Source: JAJDTQ01 sp965204235 (GTDB taxonomy: Bacteria > Desulfobacterota > Binatia > UBA9968 > JAJDTQ01). From it: DNA of 64,000 nt. Under the pieces are notes generated by a model. It made no database searches and had not been told where the DNA came from. It saw nothing but the letters and a program-made list of their open reading frames with translations. Of the stretch, positions 23,799 through 32,888 are shown piece by piece; position 1 is the stretch's first letter; every line of letters starts with the position of its first letter. The translations under genes and the position numbers were made by a program. Location: contig OZ241979.1 in NCBI GenBank assembly GCA_965204235.1, positions 2,170,001 through 2,234,000 of the forward strand, in the 5' to 3' direction.

Positions 23799-25570
23799 CC
23801 TTCGAGGAGCCGGTTGATGGCATCCCTTGCCGTCTTGGGGTCATCGAACCAGTATTCTTCCAGTTGCGGCCCGATCCTGCTCTTTACCACCTGTTCGAAC
23901 CAATTTTTCGTCCTCCCGTCCTCAAGGCGACGCACGGGCGTCACGAAACTGTGTCCGATCCGGAACTGACTACCGAGGCGGCTATCCTCGACAATACGCT
24001 GATTGAGGTCCGTGACGCGAGCCGCAACATCGTGAGCCAATTCGGCATCCACACCACGTTCCTCGACCACCCATTCGCGCCACCTGTCACCGAGCTTCGG
24101 TTCAAGGTCAGCGAAAGCGAAGCGCCGGCGGAACGCCAGATCGATGAGAGCAAGGGAGCGGTCCGCCGTGTTCATCGTTCCGACGACGTAGAGGTTTTCG
24201 GGGACGTGGACTGGCCGTCGCTTCCCGTCCTTATCCGGATAAGAGAGTTCAAGGGCTTCTTCCCGCGCCCTCTTGTCGGGTTCAAGGAGCGTGAGTAGTT
24301 CGCCGAAAATCTGCGCTGGATTTCCCCGATTGATTTCTTCGATCACTGCGACGAATCTGGAGGACGAATTCCTGTATGCTGCATGAACGGCCTTCATGAA
24401 CGCACCGTCTTCGATAACAAACCTGCCTTTTCCATCGTCGGACGGCGATGGCCGCCACCCTCTGACGAAATCCTCATAGGACATGTTTGGATGGAACTGG
24501 ACCGCGAGAAGCTTGTTGCTGTCCTTCTCCCCCATCAGGGCGAACGCCAAGCGCTTGGCAATCCAGGACTTCCCCGTACCGGGCGGCCCTTGGAGAATGA
24601 GGTTCTTCTCGATCTCAAGCAGACGGAGCAGGCGTTCGATTTCCTCCTGCTCCAAAAAACAACCATCCTTGATGATGTCGTTCACCGAATAGTTTTCGAG
24701 AGGACGACTGTTCTGAACGGCCTTCGGCTCCTGATCGTCGTCCGTGACGTCCAAGCTGTGAACCGGAGAGTTTTCATGATACAGGTGGCCTCGTGTGCCC
24801 GTCCCGGATACTAGCGATAGCTCGGGAAAGCTGTGAACCGGACAGCTTTCCTCGGCAAAACGATCCTTCAGATCGTCGATCAATTTGACATAGACCTCGC
24901 CACTGTTATCCGGCACATCCATGCCAAGATGTTTCTTTATGTAAGTCCGTGACGGATTGTCGAGGGTAGGGAAATCCCACGGATAAGCCCAGTAGAGACC
25001 AATCGACAGATTCCATTTTACTCCGTGGATTTTTATTGCAGTCTCGTATGCCTTGGTGAATTTCTCTCGATACGCTGACTGATCAGAGCCTGCAAATTGT
25101 CCGGCCGCAACGAACACATCCCAAAGAGCGTCCATGTCTCCATCTCCACGGTCGAACGAATACCCGAAGAAGCATGATCGTTGGTTATTGGCTCGCGGAA
25201 CGCCCTCCAGTGATCTCGGAACATCAACATCGACGCCAAGAAGATTTGCGATCTCTGCGGCGATCTTTCTCCTGTTTGAATCCGTAATGGATCGGTTGAA
25301 AGTACCCATTGTCGTGAACGGATCAATGTCTTTTAGTGGATACGGGTCACCACCTCGAGAATCTCTATCATTAAGATATGAGAGAAAATCCATACGAGAC
25401 GCAATTTCATGGATGCCTTCAATCAAGGAGGTCCGATCGCTCTGGTAGTCCAGAATTTTCTCAGCGACTGCCTCGTAGAATCGAGTCCAGAGAAAGCGTT
25501 GTTCGTTGGGATGGTCCCCGAACCGCTCGCGCCGGAACGAATCATTACGAAAGCGAGTAATATCGTCCAT
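23792..25570 (-). CDS. mcrB: McrB-family AAA+ GTPase of a type IV restriction system
   Basis: A 592-residue McrB homologue. Residues about 1-280 are a family-specific N-terminal region that probably recognises the modified DNA. The AAA+ GTPase follows: Walker A LQGPPGTGKSWIAK, LLAVQFHPNMSYEDFVRGWRP (a McrB hallmark), Walker B RFVAVIEEINRGNPAQIFGE, sensor VVGTMNTADRSL and the arginine-finger segment LIDLAFRRRFAFADLEP. The motor loads McrC and translocates DNA. ATG 25570 (MDDITRFRNDS) is preferred; the frame extends to 25654 without support and would overlap a neighbouring gene further. The gene is clearly more A/T-rich than glmU next door. Confidence 0.93.
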   Translation of the reverse strand: MDDITRFRNDSFRRERFGDHPNEQRFLWTRFYEAVAEKILDYQSDRTSLIEGIHEIASRMDFLSYLNDRDSRGGDPYPLKDIDPFTTMGTFNRSITDSNRRKIAAEIANLLGVDVDVPRSLEGVPRANNQRSCFFGYSFDRGDGDMDALWDVFVAAGQFAGSDQSAYREKFTKAYETAIKIHGVKWNLSIGLYWAYPWDFPTLDNPSRTYIKKHLGMDVPDNSGEVYVKLIDDLKDRFAEESCPVHSFPELSLVSGTGTRGHLYHENSPVHSLDVTDDDQEPKAVQNSRPLENYSVNDIIKDGCFLEQEEIERLLRLLEIEKNLILQGPPGTGKSWIAKRLAFALMGEKDSNKLLAVQFHPNMSYEDFVRGWRPSPSDDGKGRFVIEDGAFMKAVHAAYRNSSSRFVAVIEEINRGNPAQIFGELLTLLEPDKRAREEALELSYPDKDGKRRPVHVPENLYVVGTMNTADRSLALIDLAFRRRFAFADLEPKLGDRWREWVVEERGVDAELAHDVAARVTDLNQRIVEDSRLGSQFRIGHSFVTPVRRLEDGRTKNWFEQVVKSRIGPQLEEYWFDDPKTARDAINRLLEGW

Positions 25571-25988
25571 GAAAGATGGTCCGTTCGTGCTTCGCAACGA
25601 AGGCGCGCCCCGCCGCCGAGCACAGGCCGGCTCGTACCGACGATCCCTCAACAACCCGCCCGAGCCCCTGGCGCCTCGCTTCCCGATGCCCCAATTCTCC
25701 GGCCCCGTTCACCGTGTCTCGCGGCGGATTCGTTGAGACGGACGGCTGGCCTTCTCCGGGGAAGTTGGCAGATCGAACGCGGTCGCCTACAAACTTTCCC
25801 CATGCGTCGGCGACCCTGCCCGCGGCCAAGTCCTGCCGGCCCGTCCGCCACAGATCTTCGTCCACGAGGGCCGCCTGTCCATGGACGGACAGGCCCGCGA
25901 CCAGGACCGCGGCCGCGGCGGCGGAGAACCGGAGACCTCGTCGCCTACTCCCACATGCGGTCGGGGATTTCGTTCTCTCGCCCCTCAT
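25545..25988 (-). CDS. Secreted protein of unknown family, probably truncated at its 3' end
   Basis: The N-terminus has a clear signal sequence (RRRGLRF then SAAAAAVLVAGLSVHGQAAL), followed by a helical stretch EDLWRTGRQDLAAGRVADAW. The C-terminal third (SSVRAGLCSAAGRAFVAKHE) overlaps the beginning of the McrB frame and looks non-native. I infer that the McrBC island was inserted into or next to this gene and cut off its true end. It lies directly downstream of a small membrane protein gene (44-nt overlap of frames). No family recognised. Confidence 0.45.
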   Translation of the reverse strand: MRGERTKSPTACGSRRRGLRFSAAAAAVLVAGLSVHGQAALVDEDLWRTGRQDLAAGRVADAWGKFVGDRVRSANFPGEGQPSVSTNPPRDTVNGAGELGHREARRQGLGRVVEGSSVRAGLCSAAGRAFVAKHERTIFHGRYYSLS

Positions 25989-26130
25989 CGAGCAGCCTGT
26001 CGTTCCTGAGGGCCTGCCGCAGGGCGACCCAGGTAAAGAACAGGACGAGGATCAGCATGCCCACGATGGGAATGTTGTCGGGTTTGGTGACGATCTCCAT
26101 GAAATAGTACAGGCCGGACTCTTCTTTCAT
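25945..26130 (-). CDS. Small single-span membrane protein
   Basis: A 61-residue protein with one transmembrane helix (IPIVGMLILVLFFTWVALRQ, about residues 20-39) and a charged C-terminal tail (NDRLLDEGRENEIPDRMWE). The start at 26130 (MKEESGLYYFMEIV) is chosen because upstream residues in the longer frame are not hydrophobic or conserved-looking. It is divergent from glmU, so the 176-bp gap contains both promoters. Proteins of this shape accompany exported redox proteins in some operons, but I cannot name a family. Confidence 0.55.
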   Translation of the reverse strand: MKEESGLYYFMEIVTKPDNIPIVGMLILVLFFTWVALRQALRNDRLLDEGRENEIPDRMWE

Positions 26131-26306
26131 GCGACTCCACCGCCTTGGTTGGTTTACGGTCGGGCCATTGTAGATCATCCGGCGACGGAGTACCATACCG
26201 GAGGGCAGGGTTCCCGCCCGCCGCTTCTGTTGCAATACCCGGAATTGTTGTAACATTGCAAGGATTGCCTGCCCGTCCCACGACATCCCGGGGCAGGGGC
26301 AAAGCC

Positions 26307-27767
26307 ATGCGAGGACTCGGCGTCATCATACTGGCTGCGGGCAAGGGCAAGCGAATGAGGTCGTCCACCCCGAAGGTGCTGCATCTCCTGGGCGGCAGAC
26401 CCATGCTGTCCTACCCGCTCCGGGCCAGCGCGGGACTCGGACCGGAAAAGGTATGCGTGGTGGTGGGCCACCGCGGCGACCGGGTCCGGGACGCCTTTCC
26501 CGAAACCGACGAGCCCCCCCGGGTCCTGCAGGCCGCCCCGCCGGGCGCCCCTTGCCGGGAGCCCGAGCCTCCTGCCCGGGTCCGCGTGGACTGGGTCGTG
26601 CAGCGGGAACAACTGGGTACCGGCCATGCGGTCCTGTGCGCGCGGCAAGCCCTCCGCGGCTTCCGGGGGGACCTGCTCGTCCTCAGCGGCGACGTGCCCC
26701 TTCTCTCCCGGGGCCGCCTGTCCGAGATGGTGCAGGCGCACCGCTCCAGCGCCCGCGGCCTCACCATCGCAACGGCGACGCTGGCCGACCCGTCCGGGTA
26801 CGGCAGGGTCCTGCGGGACCCCGGCGGCGCGGTCGCCGGGGTGGTCGAGGAGCGCGACGCCACCGAGGCGGAAAGGGAGATCCGCGAGGTCAACGTGGGT
26901 CTCTACGCAGCGTCCGCGGACTTCCTCTTCGACGCCCTCGAACAGGTCGGCAACCACAACAGCCAGGGGGAGCATTACCTGCCGGACATCGTCGGGATCG
27001 CCGCCCGCGGAAAGGCCGGGGTCGGCAGCGTCGCCATGGACGACCCGCGCGAATTCCGCGGGGTGAACAACAGGGAGGAACTGGCCTGGATGGAAAAGGC
27101 ATTGCAGAAGGACGTCAACCGGAAATGGATGGAGCGGGGGGTAACCCTCAAGGACCCCGAGAGCACCTGGATCGACGCAGAGGCCGTCATCGGGGAGGAC
27201 ACCGTCATCGGCCCCAACACCCACCTGCTGGGCCGCACGGTGGTGGGGTCCCGTTGCCGCATCGACGGCAGCGCCTACCTCACCAACGTGCGCCTGGCCG
27301 ACGAAGTCCATCTGCGCTTCTCTGTGGTGCTCGACGACTGCGAGGTCGAGGACCGGGTCAGCGTCGGCCCCTTCGCCCACCTGCGTCCCGGCGCCGTGCT
27401 GAAGCGCGACGTGCGCATCGGCAACTTCGTGGAGGTCAAGAACTCATCGGTGGGAGAGTCCACCAAGGCCAGCCACCTGAGCTACATCGGCGACACCGAG
27501 GTCGGCCGGGACTCCAACATCGGCGCGGGCGTCATCACCTGCAACTACGACGGTTTCGTCAAGAACCGGACCACCATCGGCGACCGGGTCCAGGTGGGCA
27601 GCGACACCCAGCTCGTGGCGCCGGTGACGGTCGGCGACGACGCCTATATCGGGGCCGGGTCCACCATCACCCACGACGTGCCCGCGGGCGCCCTCGCCCT
27701 GAGCCGGACGCCGCAACAAGAGCGTAAGGGCTGGGTGGCCGAGTTCCGGGCGAGAAAGAGCCGGTAG
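26307..27767 (+). CDS. glmU: Bifunctional UDP-GlcNAc pyrophosphorylase / glucosamine-1-phosphate acetyltransferase
   Basis: A 486-residue cytoplasmic enzyme making UDP-GlcNAc for peptidoglycan and LPS. The N-terminal uridyltransferase domain has the signature VIILAAGKGKRMRSSTPKVL. It continues with GTGHAVLCARQAL, LVLSGDVPLL and EVNVGLYAASADFLFDAL. A linker precedes the left-handed beta-helix acetyltransferase domain (about 270-486) with hexapeptide repeats, VKNSSVGESTKASHLSYIGD and ITCNYDGFVKNRTTIGD, both catalytic regions. The length fits the family (about 455-490). ATG 26307 starts at the usual distance from the signature. glmS follows 31 bp downstream, so UDP-GlcNAc precursor synthesis forms a two-gene operon. 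Confidence 0.97.
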   Translation: MRGLGVIILAAGKGKRMRSSTPKVLHLLGGRPMLSYPLRASAGLGPEKVCVVVGHRGDRVRDAFPETDEPPRVLQAAPPGAPCREPEPPARVRVDWVVQREQLGTGHAVLCARQALRGFRGDLLVLSGDVPLLSRGRLSEMVQAHRSSARGLTIATATLADPSGYGRVLRDPGGAVAGVVEERDATEAEREIREVNVGLYAASADFLFDALEQVGNHNSQGEHYLPDIVGIAARGKAGVGSVAMDDPREFRGVNNREELAWMEKALQKDVNRKWMERGVTLKDPESTWIDAEAVIGEDTVIGPNTHLLGRTVVGSRCRIDGSAYLTNVRLADEVHLRFSVVLDDCEVEDRVSVGPFAHLRPGAVLKRDVRIGNFVEVKNSSVGESTKASHLSYIGDTEVGRDSNIGAGVITCNYDGFVKNRTTIGDRVQVGSDTQLVAPVTVGDDAYIGAGSTITHDVPAGALALSRTPQQERKGWVAEFRARKSR

Positions 27768-27798
27768 CGGCAGAGCCGCGGCCGGACGGGAGTCGTCC

Positions 27799-29622
27799 AT
27801 GTGCGGAATCGTGGGATACATCGGCGGCCGTGACGCCGGGCGGGTGCTCCTCGACAGCCTGAGGAAGCTCGAGTACCGGGGCTACGACTCGGCCGGCATC
27901 GCCGTCCTCGACCGCGGGCGGATCGCGCTGCGGCGCGCCGAGGGCAAGCTCGCCAGGCTCGAGAGCCTGCTCGCCGACGCGCCGGTCCGGGGACGCGCAG
28001 GCATCGGCCACACGCGCTGGGCCACCCACGGCCGTCCTTCCGAGACCAACGCCCACCCCCACCGGGCGGACGACACCGTGGTGGTGCACAACGGCATCAT
28101 CGAGAACTACCGCGAGATCGAGGAAGCCCTGCTGGCCCGTGGCGCCGAACTGGCCTCGGACACCGACACCGAACTCGTGGCCCACCTGGCCCAGGAGAAG
28201 GTCGGGCAGGGAATGGACCTGCTGGAGGCGGTGCGCGAGACCATCCGCGAGATCCGGGGCTCCTACGCCATGATCTTCATGAGCCGGCGCGAACCCCATC
28301 GGCTCGTCGTGGCCAAGAGCGCCTCGCCCATCGTCATCGGGCAGGCCCGGGGAGAGACCTTCATCGCATCGGACGTTCCCGCGCTGCTGGAGTACACCCG
28401 GGACGTGGTCTTCCTGGAGGACGGGGAGTTGGCCGACGTGCGGGCGGACGGTTTCCGCATACTCGACTCCGAATCGAGACCCCTGGGGCGGGGCACCCGG
28501 AGGATCACCTGGGACGCCATCGCGGCGCAGAAGGGCGGCTACCGCCATTTCATGCTGAAGGAGATCCACGAGCAGCCCCAGGCGGTGACCGACACCCTGC
28601 GGGGACGGACCTCCCTCGACCCCGGCGCCCTGGACTTCGCCGGTCCCGACCTCACCCAGGACCGGCTGGCCCGGACGAGGAAGGTCCACTTGGTGGGTTG
28701 CGGCACCGCGTGGCACGCGGCGCTGGTGGGCAAGTTCCTGCTGGAGGAACTGGCCGGGATCCCCGTCGAAGTGGATTACGGCTCGGAGTTCCGGCACCGG
28801 ACGCCGCTCATGGAGCCGGATTCGCTCGTCCTGCTCGTCAGCCAGTCGGGAGAGACCGCGGACACCCTGGCCGCGGTGGAGATGGGCCGGGAGCGGGGCG
28901 CCGGGAGCCTTTCCATCTGCAACGTGGTGGATTCGTCGCTGGCCCGGAAGTCCGACGGCGTCTTCTACACCCACGCAGGACCGGAGATCAGCGTGGCCAG
29001 CACCAAGGCGTTCACCACGCAACTCGCCGCCCTCTACGTGCTCGCGGTCCGACTGGGGCAGCTCGGCGGGCGCCTCCGGTCCGCGGAGGCCGCCCGGCTG
29101 CTGGAAGACGCCGCCCGCCTGCCCGGATGGATCGAGACCGCCCTCAAGCTCGAGGAACCCGTGGCCGAGCTCGCCCACGGACTAAGCCACGCCGGCCACG
29201 TGCTCTACCTGGGGCGGGGCATCCACTACCCCATCGCCCTGGAAGGCGCCCTCAAGCTGAAAGAGATCTCCTACATCCACGCCGAAGGCTACCCCGCCGG
29301 CGAGTTGAAGCACGGCCCCATCGCCCTGGTGGACGAGGACATGCCGGTGGTGTTGCTCCTGCCCCGGGACCGCTACTACCCCAAGACCCTCGGCAACCTG
29401 AAGGAAGTCGAGTCCCGCGGCGGGAACGTGTTGGTGGTCACCGACGACCCCGACGAAGGCGCCGCGTCGAAGCCCACCCTCGTGGTCCCCAAGGTCCCCT
29501 ACCACCTGGCGCCGGTGGTGTTGACCATCCCCTTGCAACTACTGGCCTACCACATCGCAGTCCACCGGGGCACCGACGTGGACCAGCCCCGCAACCTGGC
29601 CAAGAGCGTGACCGTGGAGTAG
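27799..29622 (+). CDS. glmS: Glutamine-fructose-6-phosphate aminotransferase (isomerizing)
   Basis: Full-length 607-residue GlmS. The N-terminal Ntn-type glutaminase has Cys2 as nucleophile (MCGIVGYIGGRDA), then RKLEYRGYDSAGIAV, IGHTRWATHG and HNGIIENYREIE. Two SIS domains follow: VGCGTAWHAALVGKFLLEEL with LLVSQSGETADTLAAVE in the first, and LYLGRGIHYPIALEGALKLK in the second. The C-terminus DVDQPRNLAKSVTVE is the conserved end that closes the active site. It makes glucosamine-6-phosphate, the committed step of amino-sugar synthesis. I see no glmS ribozyme in the 31-bp space after glmU. Confidence 0.98.
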   Translation: MCGIVGYIGGRDAGRVLLDSLRKLEYRGYDSAGIAVLDRGRIALRRAEGKLARLESLLADAPVRGRAGIGHTRWATHGRPSETNAHPHRADDTVVVHNGIIENYREIEEALLARGAELASDTDTELVAHLAQEKVGQGMDLLEAVRETIREIRGSYAMIFMSRREPHRLVVAKSASPIVIGQARGETFIASDVPALLEYTRDVVFLEDGELADVRADGFRILDSESRPLGRGTRRITWDAIAAQKGGYRHFMLKEIHEQPQAVTDTLRGRTSLDPGALDFAGPDLTQDRLARTRKVHLVGCGTAWHAALVGKFLLEELAGIPVEVDYGSEFRHRTPLMEPDSLVLLVSQSGETADTLAAVEMGRERGAGSLSICNVVDSSLARKSDGVFYTHAGPEISVASTKAFTTQLAALYVLAVRLGQLGGRLRSAEAARLLEDAARLPGWIETALKLEEPVAELAHGLSHAGHVLYLGRGIHYPIALEGALKLKEISYIHAEGYPAGELKHGPIALVDEDMPVVLLLPRDRYYPKTLGNLKEVESRGGNVLVVTDDPDEGAASKPTLVVPKVPYHLAPVVLTIPLQLLAYHIAVHRGTDVDQPRNLAKSVTVE

Positions 29623-29624
29623 GG

Positions 29625-29750
29625 GAAAAGCGCGTCCTTCGACTTCGCTTCGCTACGCTCAGGACGAACGGAGCTTTTCGCTACGCTACGCTCAGGATGA
29701 ACGGGTGCAATTGTACGCTCAGGACGAACAAGGGCAATCGTTCAGGCTTT
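29625..29750 (-). repeat. REP-A cluster after glmS
   Basis: One full core (GCGTCCTTCGACTTCGCTTC, then GCTACGCTCAGGACGAACGG) is followed by two partial cores and the end GGGCAATCGTTCAGGCTTTCC. The rest of the gap to 29889 holds a short tandem duplication (ACTTACCTGCG twice, near 29866) and nothing else recognisable. Confidence 0.8.
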
Positions 29751-29889
29751 CCCGAGGTTCGAGGAACCAGTGGCTGTCCCGGAAACAAGGGAAAACGGCC
29801 TCCATTGGACGACATCGGGGCATGGATGGACTCCTTTCGCAGCATCAGCCATGAACAACTTACCTGCGACTTACCTGCGGGACGACACG

Positions 29890-30492
29890 CTAGCCTCCGC
29901 CCTTCCGGAAACCCTGGGCCGCCACGTAGATCTCCGACGACCCTTTGCGCGTGGCGGCGGAGCGGACCCGCCGCACCACGGGGAAGCTCGACGACAGTTC
30001 CTCCAGCAGGGGGGGCAGGCCGGTGCCGGTGAAGGCCTTGAAGAGGAAGGCGCCGCGGGGCTTCAGGACGGCGCGGGCGACCTCCCACGCCTTTCGGGCC
30101 AGTTCCAGGGCGCGTCCTTCGTCCGCGTCGCGGATGCCCGACAGGCGCGGGGCCATGTCGGAGAGGACGCAGTCCGCAGCGCCTCCCAGGATCGCGCCGA
30201 TGCGCTCCGCGGCGTCCTCCGCGGTCACGTCCATCTCGAACGCCGTCACGTTCCCGCCCGGCAGGGGCCGTATGGGCTGTAGGTCGAAGCCCACCACCCT
30301 CCCCCGGGAGCCGACCAGCTCGGAGGCCGCCTGGAGCCACCCCCCCGGCGCCGCGCCCAGGTCCACCACCGCGCTGCCGGCCCGGATCAGGCGAAGCCGC
30401 CGGTTGACCTCCAGCAGCTTGTAGGCCGCCCGCGAACGATAACCCTCGCGCTTGGCCTTGCGAAAGAACCCGTCCTGCGGTCGATACGCCAT
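29890..30492 (-). CDS. rlmE: 23S rRNA 2'-O-ribose methyltransferase RlmE (FtsJ/RrmJ)
   Basis: A 200-residue SAM-dependent methyltransferase of the FtsJ family that methylates U2552 of 23S rRNA late in 50S assembly. Catalytic tetrad K-D-K-E is visible: Lys in YRSRAAYKLLE, Asp in DCVLSDMAPRLSG, Lys in FLFKAFTG, Glu in KGSSEIYVAA. The SAM site is VVDLGAAPGGWLQAA. Length matches E. coli RlmE (209). It is a single gene flanked by repeat clusters on both sides. ftsH, which often follows in other bacteria, is not present here. Confidence 0.95.
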   Translation of the reverse strand: MAYRPQDGFFRKAKREGYRSRAAYKLLEVNRRLRLIRAGSAVVDLGAAPGGWLQAASELVGSRGRVVGFDLQPIRPLPGGNVTAFEMDVTAEDAAERIGAILGGAADCVLSDMAPRLSGIRDADEGRALELARKAWEVARAVLKPRGAFLFKAFTGTGLPPLLEELSSSFPVVRRVRSAATRKGSSEIYVAAQGFRKGGG

Positions 30493-30509
30493 GCTTCACG
30501 TATGGTATA

Positions 30510-30620
30510 GGAAACTCTGAACGATTGCCCCGTTCGTCCTGAGCGTAGCGAAGCGAAGTCGAAGGACGCGCTTTTCCATAGGGAGAGCGCGCCCCAAGCC
30601 GGAATTGATCAGAGGTTCCT
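30510..30620 (+). repeat. REP-A element, full-length copy
   Basis: The cleanest copy of the family: left end GGAAACTCTGAACGATTGCC, core, then GAAGGACGCGCTTTTCCATA and GGGAGAGC, and right end GGAATTGATCAGAGGTTCC. The two ends form an imperfect terminal inverted repeat (GGAAACTCTGA / GGAACCTCTGA). Length about 111 bp. Confidence 0.88.
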
Positions 30621-30670
30621 TCCTATAGGATAGGAAGCTCTGGGATAGGAAACCCTGGCGCTTCAGGACA

Positions 30671-30768
30671 TTGCAGGGAACTCCGATCCCCTCGCCCTCA
30701 AGGGGGGAGGGGACGCCAAGCTGCAAGATCTTGCCACTCTTGCCACACGAAAGCCTGGAGGGCAGGGA
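30671..30768 (+). repeat. MITE-B right-half fragment
   Basis: GGAACTCCGATCCCCTCGCC is followed by CCTCAAGGGGGGAGGGGACG and ends GCCACACGAAAGCCTGGAGG. This matches the right half of the 18.7-kb element; the left half is missing. Together with REP-A it fills the 30493-30826 gap; the promoter of the outer-membrane cluster must lie after about 30770. Confidence 0.7.
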
Positions 30769-30826
30769 ATCCGGGCAGCGGACCCGATACTTGACTTCAT
30801 CGAACCTTAGATGATATTTGCGACCC

Positions 30827-32878
30827 ATGCTATTCCAGAATTTCCGCAGCAAGATTCAGGGCAAGCTTTTCCTCCTGCTGGTTCCGGCGCTTGCCGTGGG
30901 GTCTTTCCCCTGGGGCGGCGAGGCAGAGGCGCTGGAGTTCGGCTCCGGCGAGGTCGAGGCGAGCCTCGACACCACCGTCTCCTACGGCGCGACCTTCCGG
31001 GTGGCGGACCGCGATCCGGAGTTGGCCGCGGACGTCAACGGCAACGACGGCGACCTCAACTACAAGACCGGCATCGTCAGCAACGCCTTCAAGTTCACCA
31101 GCGAGTTCGACCTCGGCTACGGCGACTTCGGGTTGTTCGTCCGCGGCAGCGGGTTCTTCGACTTCGAGAACGAGAGCGGCACGCGGGAACGCACGCCCCT
31201 GTCCGCCAAGGCCAAGCGCATGGTCGGGAAGGACATCGAACTGCTCGACGCCTACGCCACCGGGACCTTCGACCTCGGCGAGGTCACCGCGGATCTGCGG
31301 GCCGGCAAGCACGTGCTCAACTGGGGCGAGAGCACGTTCATCCAGGGCGGCGTCAACGCCATCAACCCGTTCGACGTGAGCAAGCTCCGGGTGCCCGGGG
31401 CGGAGTTGCGCGAGGCGCTGGTGGCGGTCCCCCTCGTATCGACGGTGCTGGAGTTCCCCGTGGGCCTTTCGATGGAGGGCTTCTACCAGCTCGCCTGGGA
31501 CAAGACCGAGATCGACCCGGTGGGCAGCTACTTTTCGGTGACTGACTACGTGGGTCCGGGCGCAAGCAGGGCGGTGGTCCCTCTCCCCGGCAGCAACATC
31601 AGCGACGAGGGGTTCGGGTTCGGTGATCCGCTCACCCGGGTCATCAACGCGGACCTTACCCGTGTCGGAGTATGCCGGCAGGATCGTGTCGGATGCCAGC
31701 CGGCTTTCGACGCCAATTTCGTGAACGTGTTTCGCGGCGCCGACCGCAACCCCGCGGACTCGGGACAGTTCGGGGTCGCCTTGCGCTACCTTGCCGAGCA
31801 GTTGAACGAGACCGAGTTCGGTTTCTACTTCGTCAACTACCATAGCCGCCTGCCCACCGTCAGCGCCATCACCGGCACCGGGGCCGGAGTCCAGGCTGGT
31901 CTCGCTGCGGCCGGTGCCGTGGGCTCGCCAACCTCCAACACCACCCAGGCGGTGGCCCCGGCAGTGACCCAGGCGGTCACCCCGGCGGTCACCGCGAAGG
32001 TCACAGCGGAGGTCCAAGCGGAGGTCCAAGCCGGAAGCATCTCTCCCGCGGACGCCCCGACGAGGATCGCGAACAAGGTACGAGCAGAGGTTGGAGAACA
32101 TGTCAGTGCCGAGGTCGGCCGCATCGCCGGCGCCCTCTCGGTGGATAGGTACGGGAAGACCGCGAGCTACTTCATCGAATACCCCGAGGACATCCAGTTG
32201 TTCGGCTTGAGCTTCAACACCGGGCTCGGGACCACGGGGTGGGCCTTGCAGGGCGAGTACTCCTTCCGCAAGGACCAACCGCTGCAGCGGGCCGAGCGCG
32301 CCCTGTTCGCGGAAGGTCTCGCTCCGGTACTTAGGCTCTTGGACGACGAGCGGACGGATTACATTCCCGCCGCCGGCGTCCCCGCTTACCTTGCGGCCTA
32401 CCAACCCGCGAAGGTGCAGGGCTACATCAAGCGCAACGTAAGCCAGACCCAGGCCACGGCTACCCGGGTCTTCGGCCCGACGCTGGGGGCGGACAGCCTC
32501 ATATTCCTTACGGAAGTGGCGGTGATGCACGTGCATGACATGCCCAAGCAGGCCGACACTCCCATCGAAAGCCCCGCGGCCGGCAGCGACGCGGACGCCA
32601 CTTCCTGGGGTTACCGGATCGCGTCGCGTCTCGACTACAACAACGCCATCGGCGCCGTGAACCTGTTCCCGTACTTGCAGTTCCAGCACGACGTGAGCGG
32701 CGACAGCCCCTCGCCCAGCGGCTCGTTCGTGCAGGGACGGACCGCGCTGACCGTCGGGGTGCGCGCCAGCTACCTCACGAGTTGGGAGGCCAACCTCGGC
32801 TACACCAGCTTCTCGGGCCGGAGGAACGAGTTGCGCGACCGGGATTTCGTCGCCGCCACCGTCAAGTACTCCTTCTAG
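30827..32878 (+). CDS. DUF1302 family outer-membrane protein
   Basis: A 683-residue exported protein. The N-terminus is a signal peptide (GKLFLLLVPALAVGSFPWGG, exit near AEALEFG). The family opening is EFGSGEVEASLDTTVSYGA, followed by NAFKFTSEFDLGYGDFGLFV and the conserved AGKHVLNWGESTFIQGGVNA. The C-terminus VAATVKYSF ends in Phe with alternating aromatic residues, as expected of an outer-membrane beta-barrel. A repetitive Thr/Val/Gln stretch (TQAVAPAVTQAVTPAVTAKV, about 375-405) is unusual and may be coiled or extracellular. The start is ATG 30827; a TTG nine bases earlier is possible. It heads a DUF1302-DUF1329-Ycf48-RND cluster found in many proteobacteria, of uncertain role in moving hydrophobic molecules across the envelope. 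Confidence 0.88.
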   Translation: MLFQNFRSKIQGKLFLLLVPALAVGSFPWGGEAEALEFGSGEVEASLDTTVSYGATFRVADRDPELAADVNGNDGDLNYKTGIVSNAFKFTSEFDLGYGDFGLFVRGSGFFDFENESGTRERTPLSAKAKRMVGKDIELLDAYATGTFDLGEVTADLRAGKHVLNWGESTFIQGGVNAINPFDVSKLRVPGAELREALVAVPLVSTVLEFPVGLSMEGFYQLAWDKTEIDPVGSYFSVTDYVGPGASRAVVPLPGSNISDEGFGFGDPLTRVINADLTRVGVCRQDRVGCQPAFDANFVNVFRGADRNPADSGQFGVALRYLAEQLNETEFGFYFVNYHSRLPTVSAITGTGAGVQAGLAAAGAVGSPTSNTTQAVAPAVTQAVTPAVTAKVTAEVQAEVQAGSISPADAPTRIANKVRAEVGEHVSAEVGRIAGALSVDRYGKTASYFIEYPEDIQLFGLSFNTGLGTTGWALQGEYSFRKDQPLQRAERALFAEGLAPVLRLLDDERTDYIPAAGVPAYLAAYQPAKVQGYIKRNVSQTQATATRVFGPTLGADSLIFLTEVAVMHVHDMPKQADTPIESPAAGSDADATSWGYRIASRLDYNNAIGAVNLFPYLQFQHDVSGDSPSPSGSFVQGRTALTVGVRASYLTSWEANLGYTSFSGRRNELRDRDFVAATVKYSF

Positions 32879-32888
32879 CACCGCAACC

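Noticed and set aside
27768..27798. glmS ribozyme upstream of glmS
   Set aside because: Only 31 bp separate glmU and glmS, too short for the ribozyme, and no matching core sequence is present.
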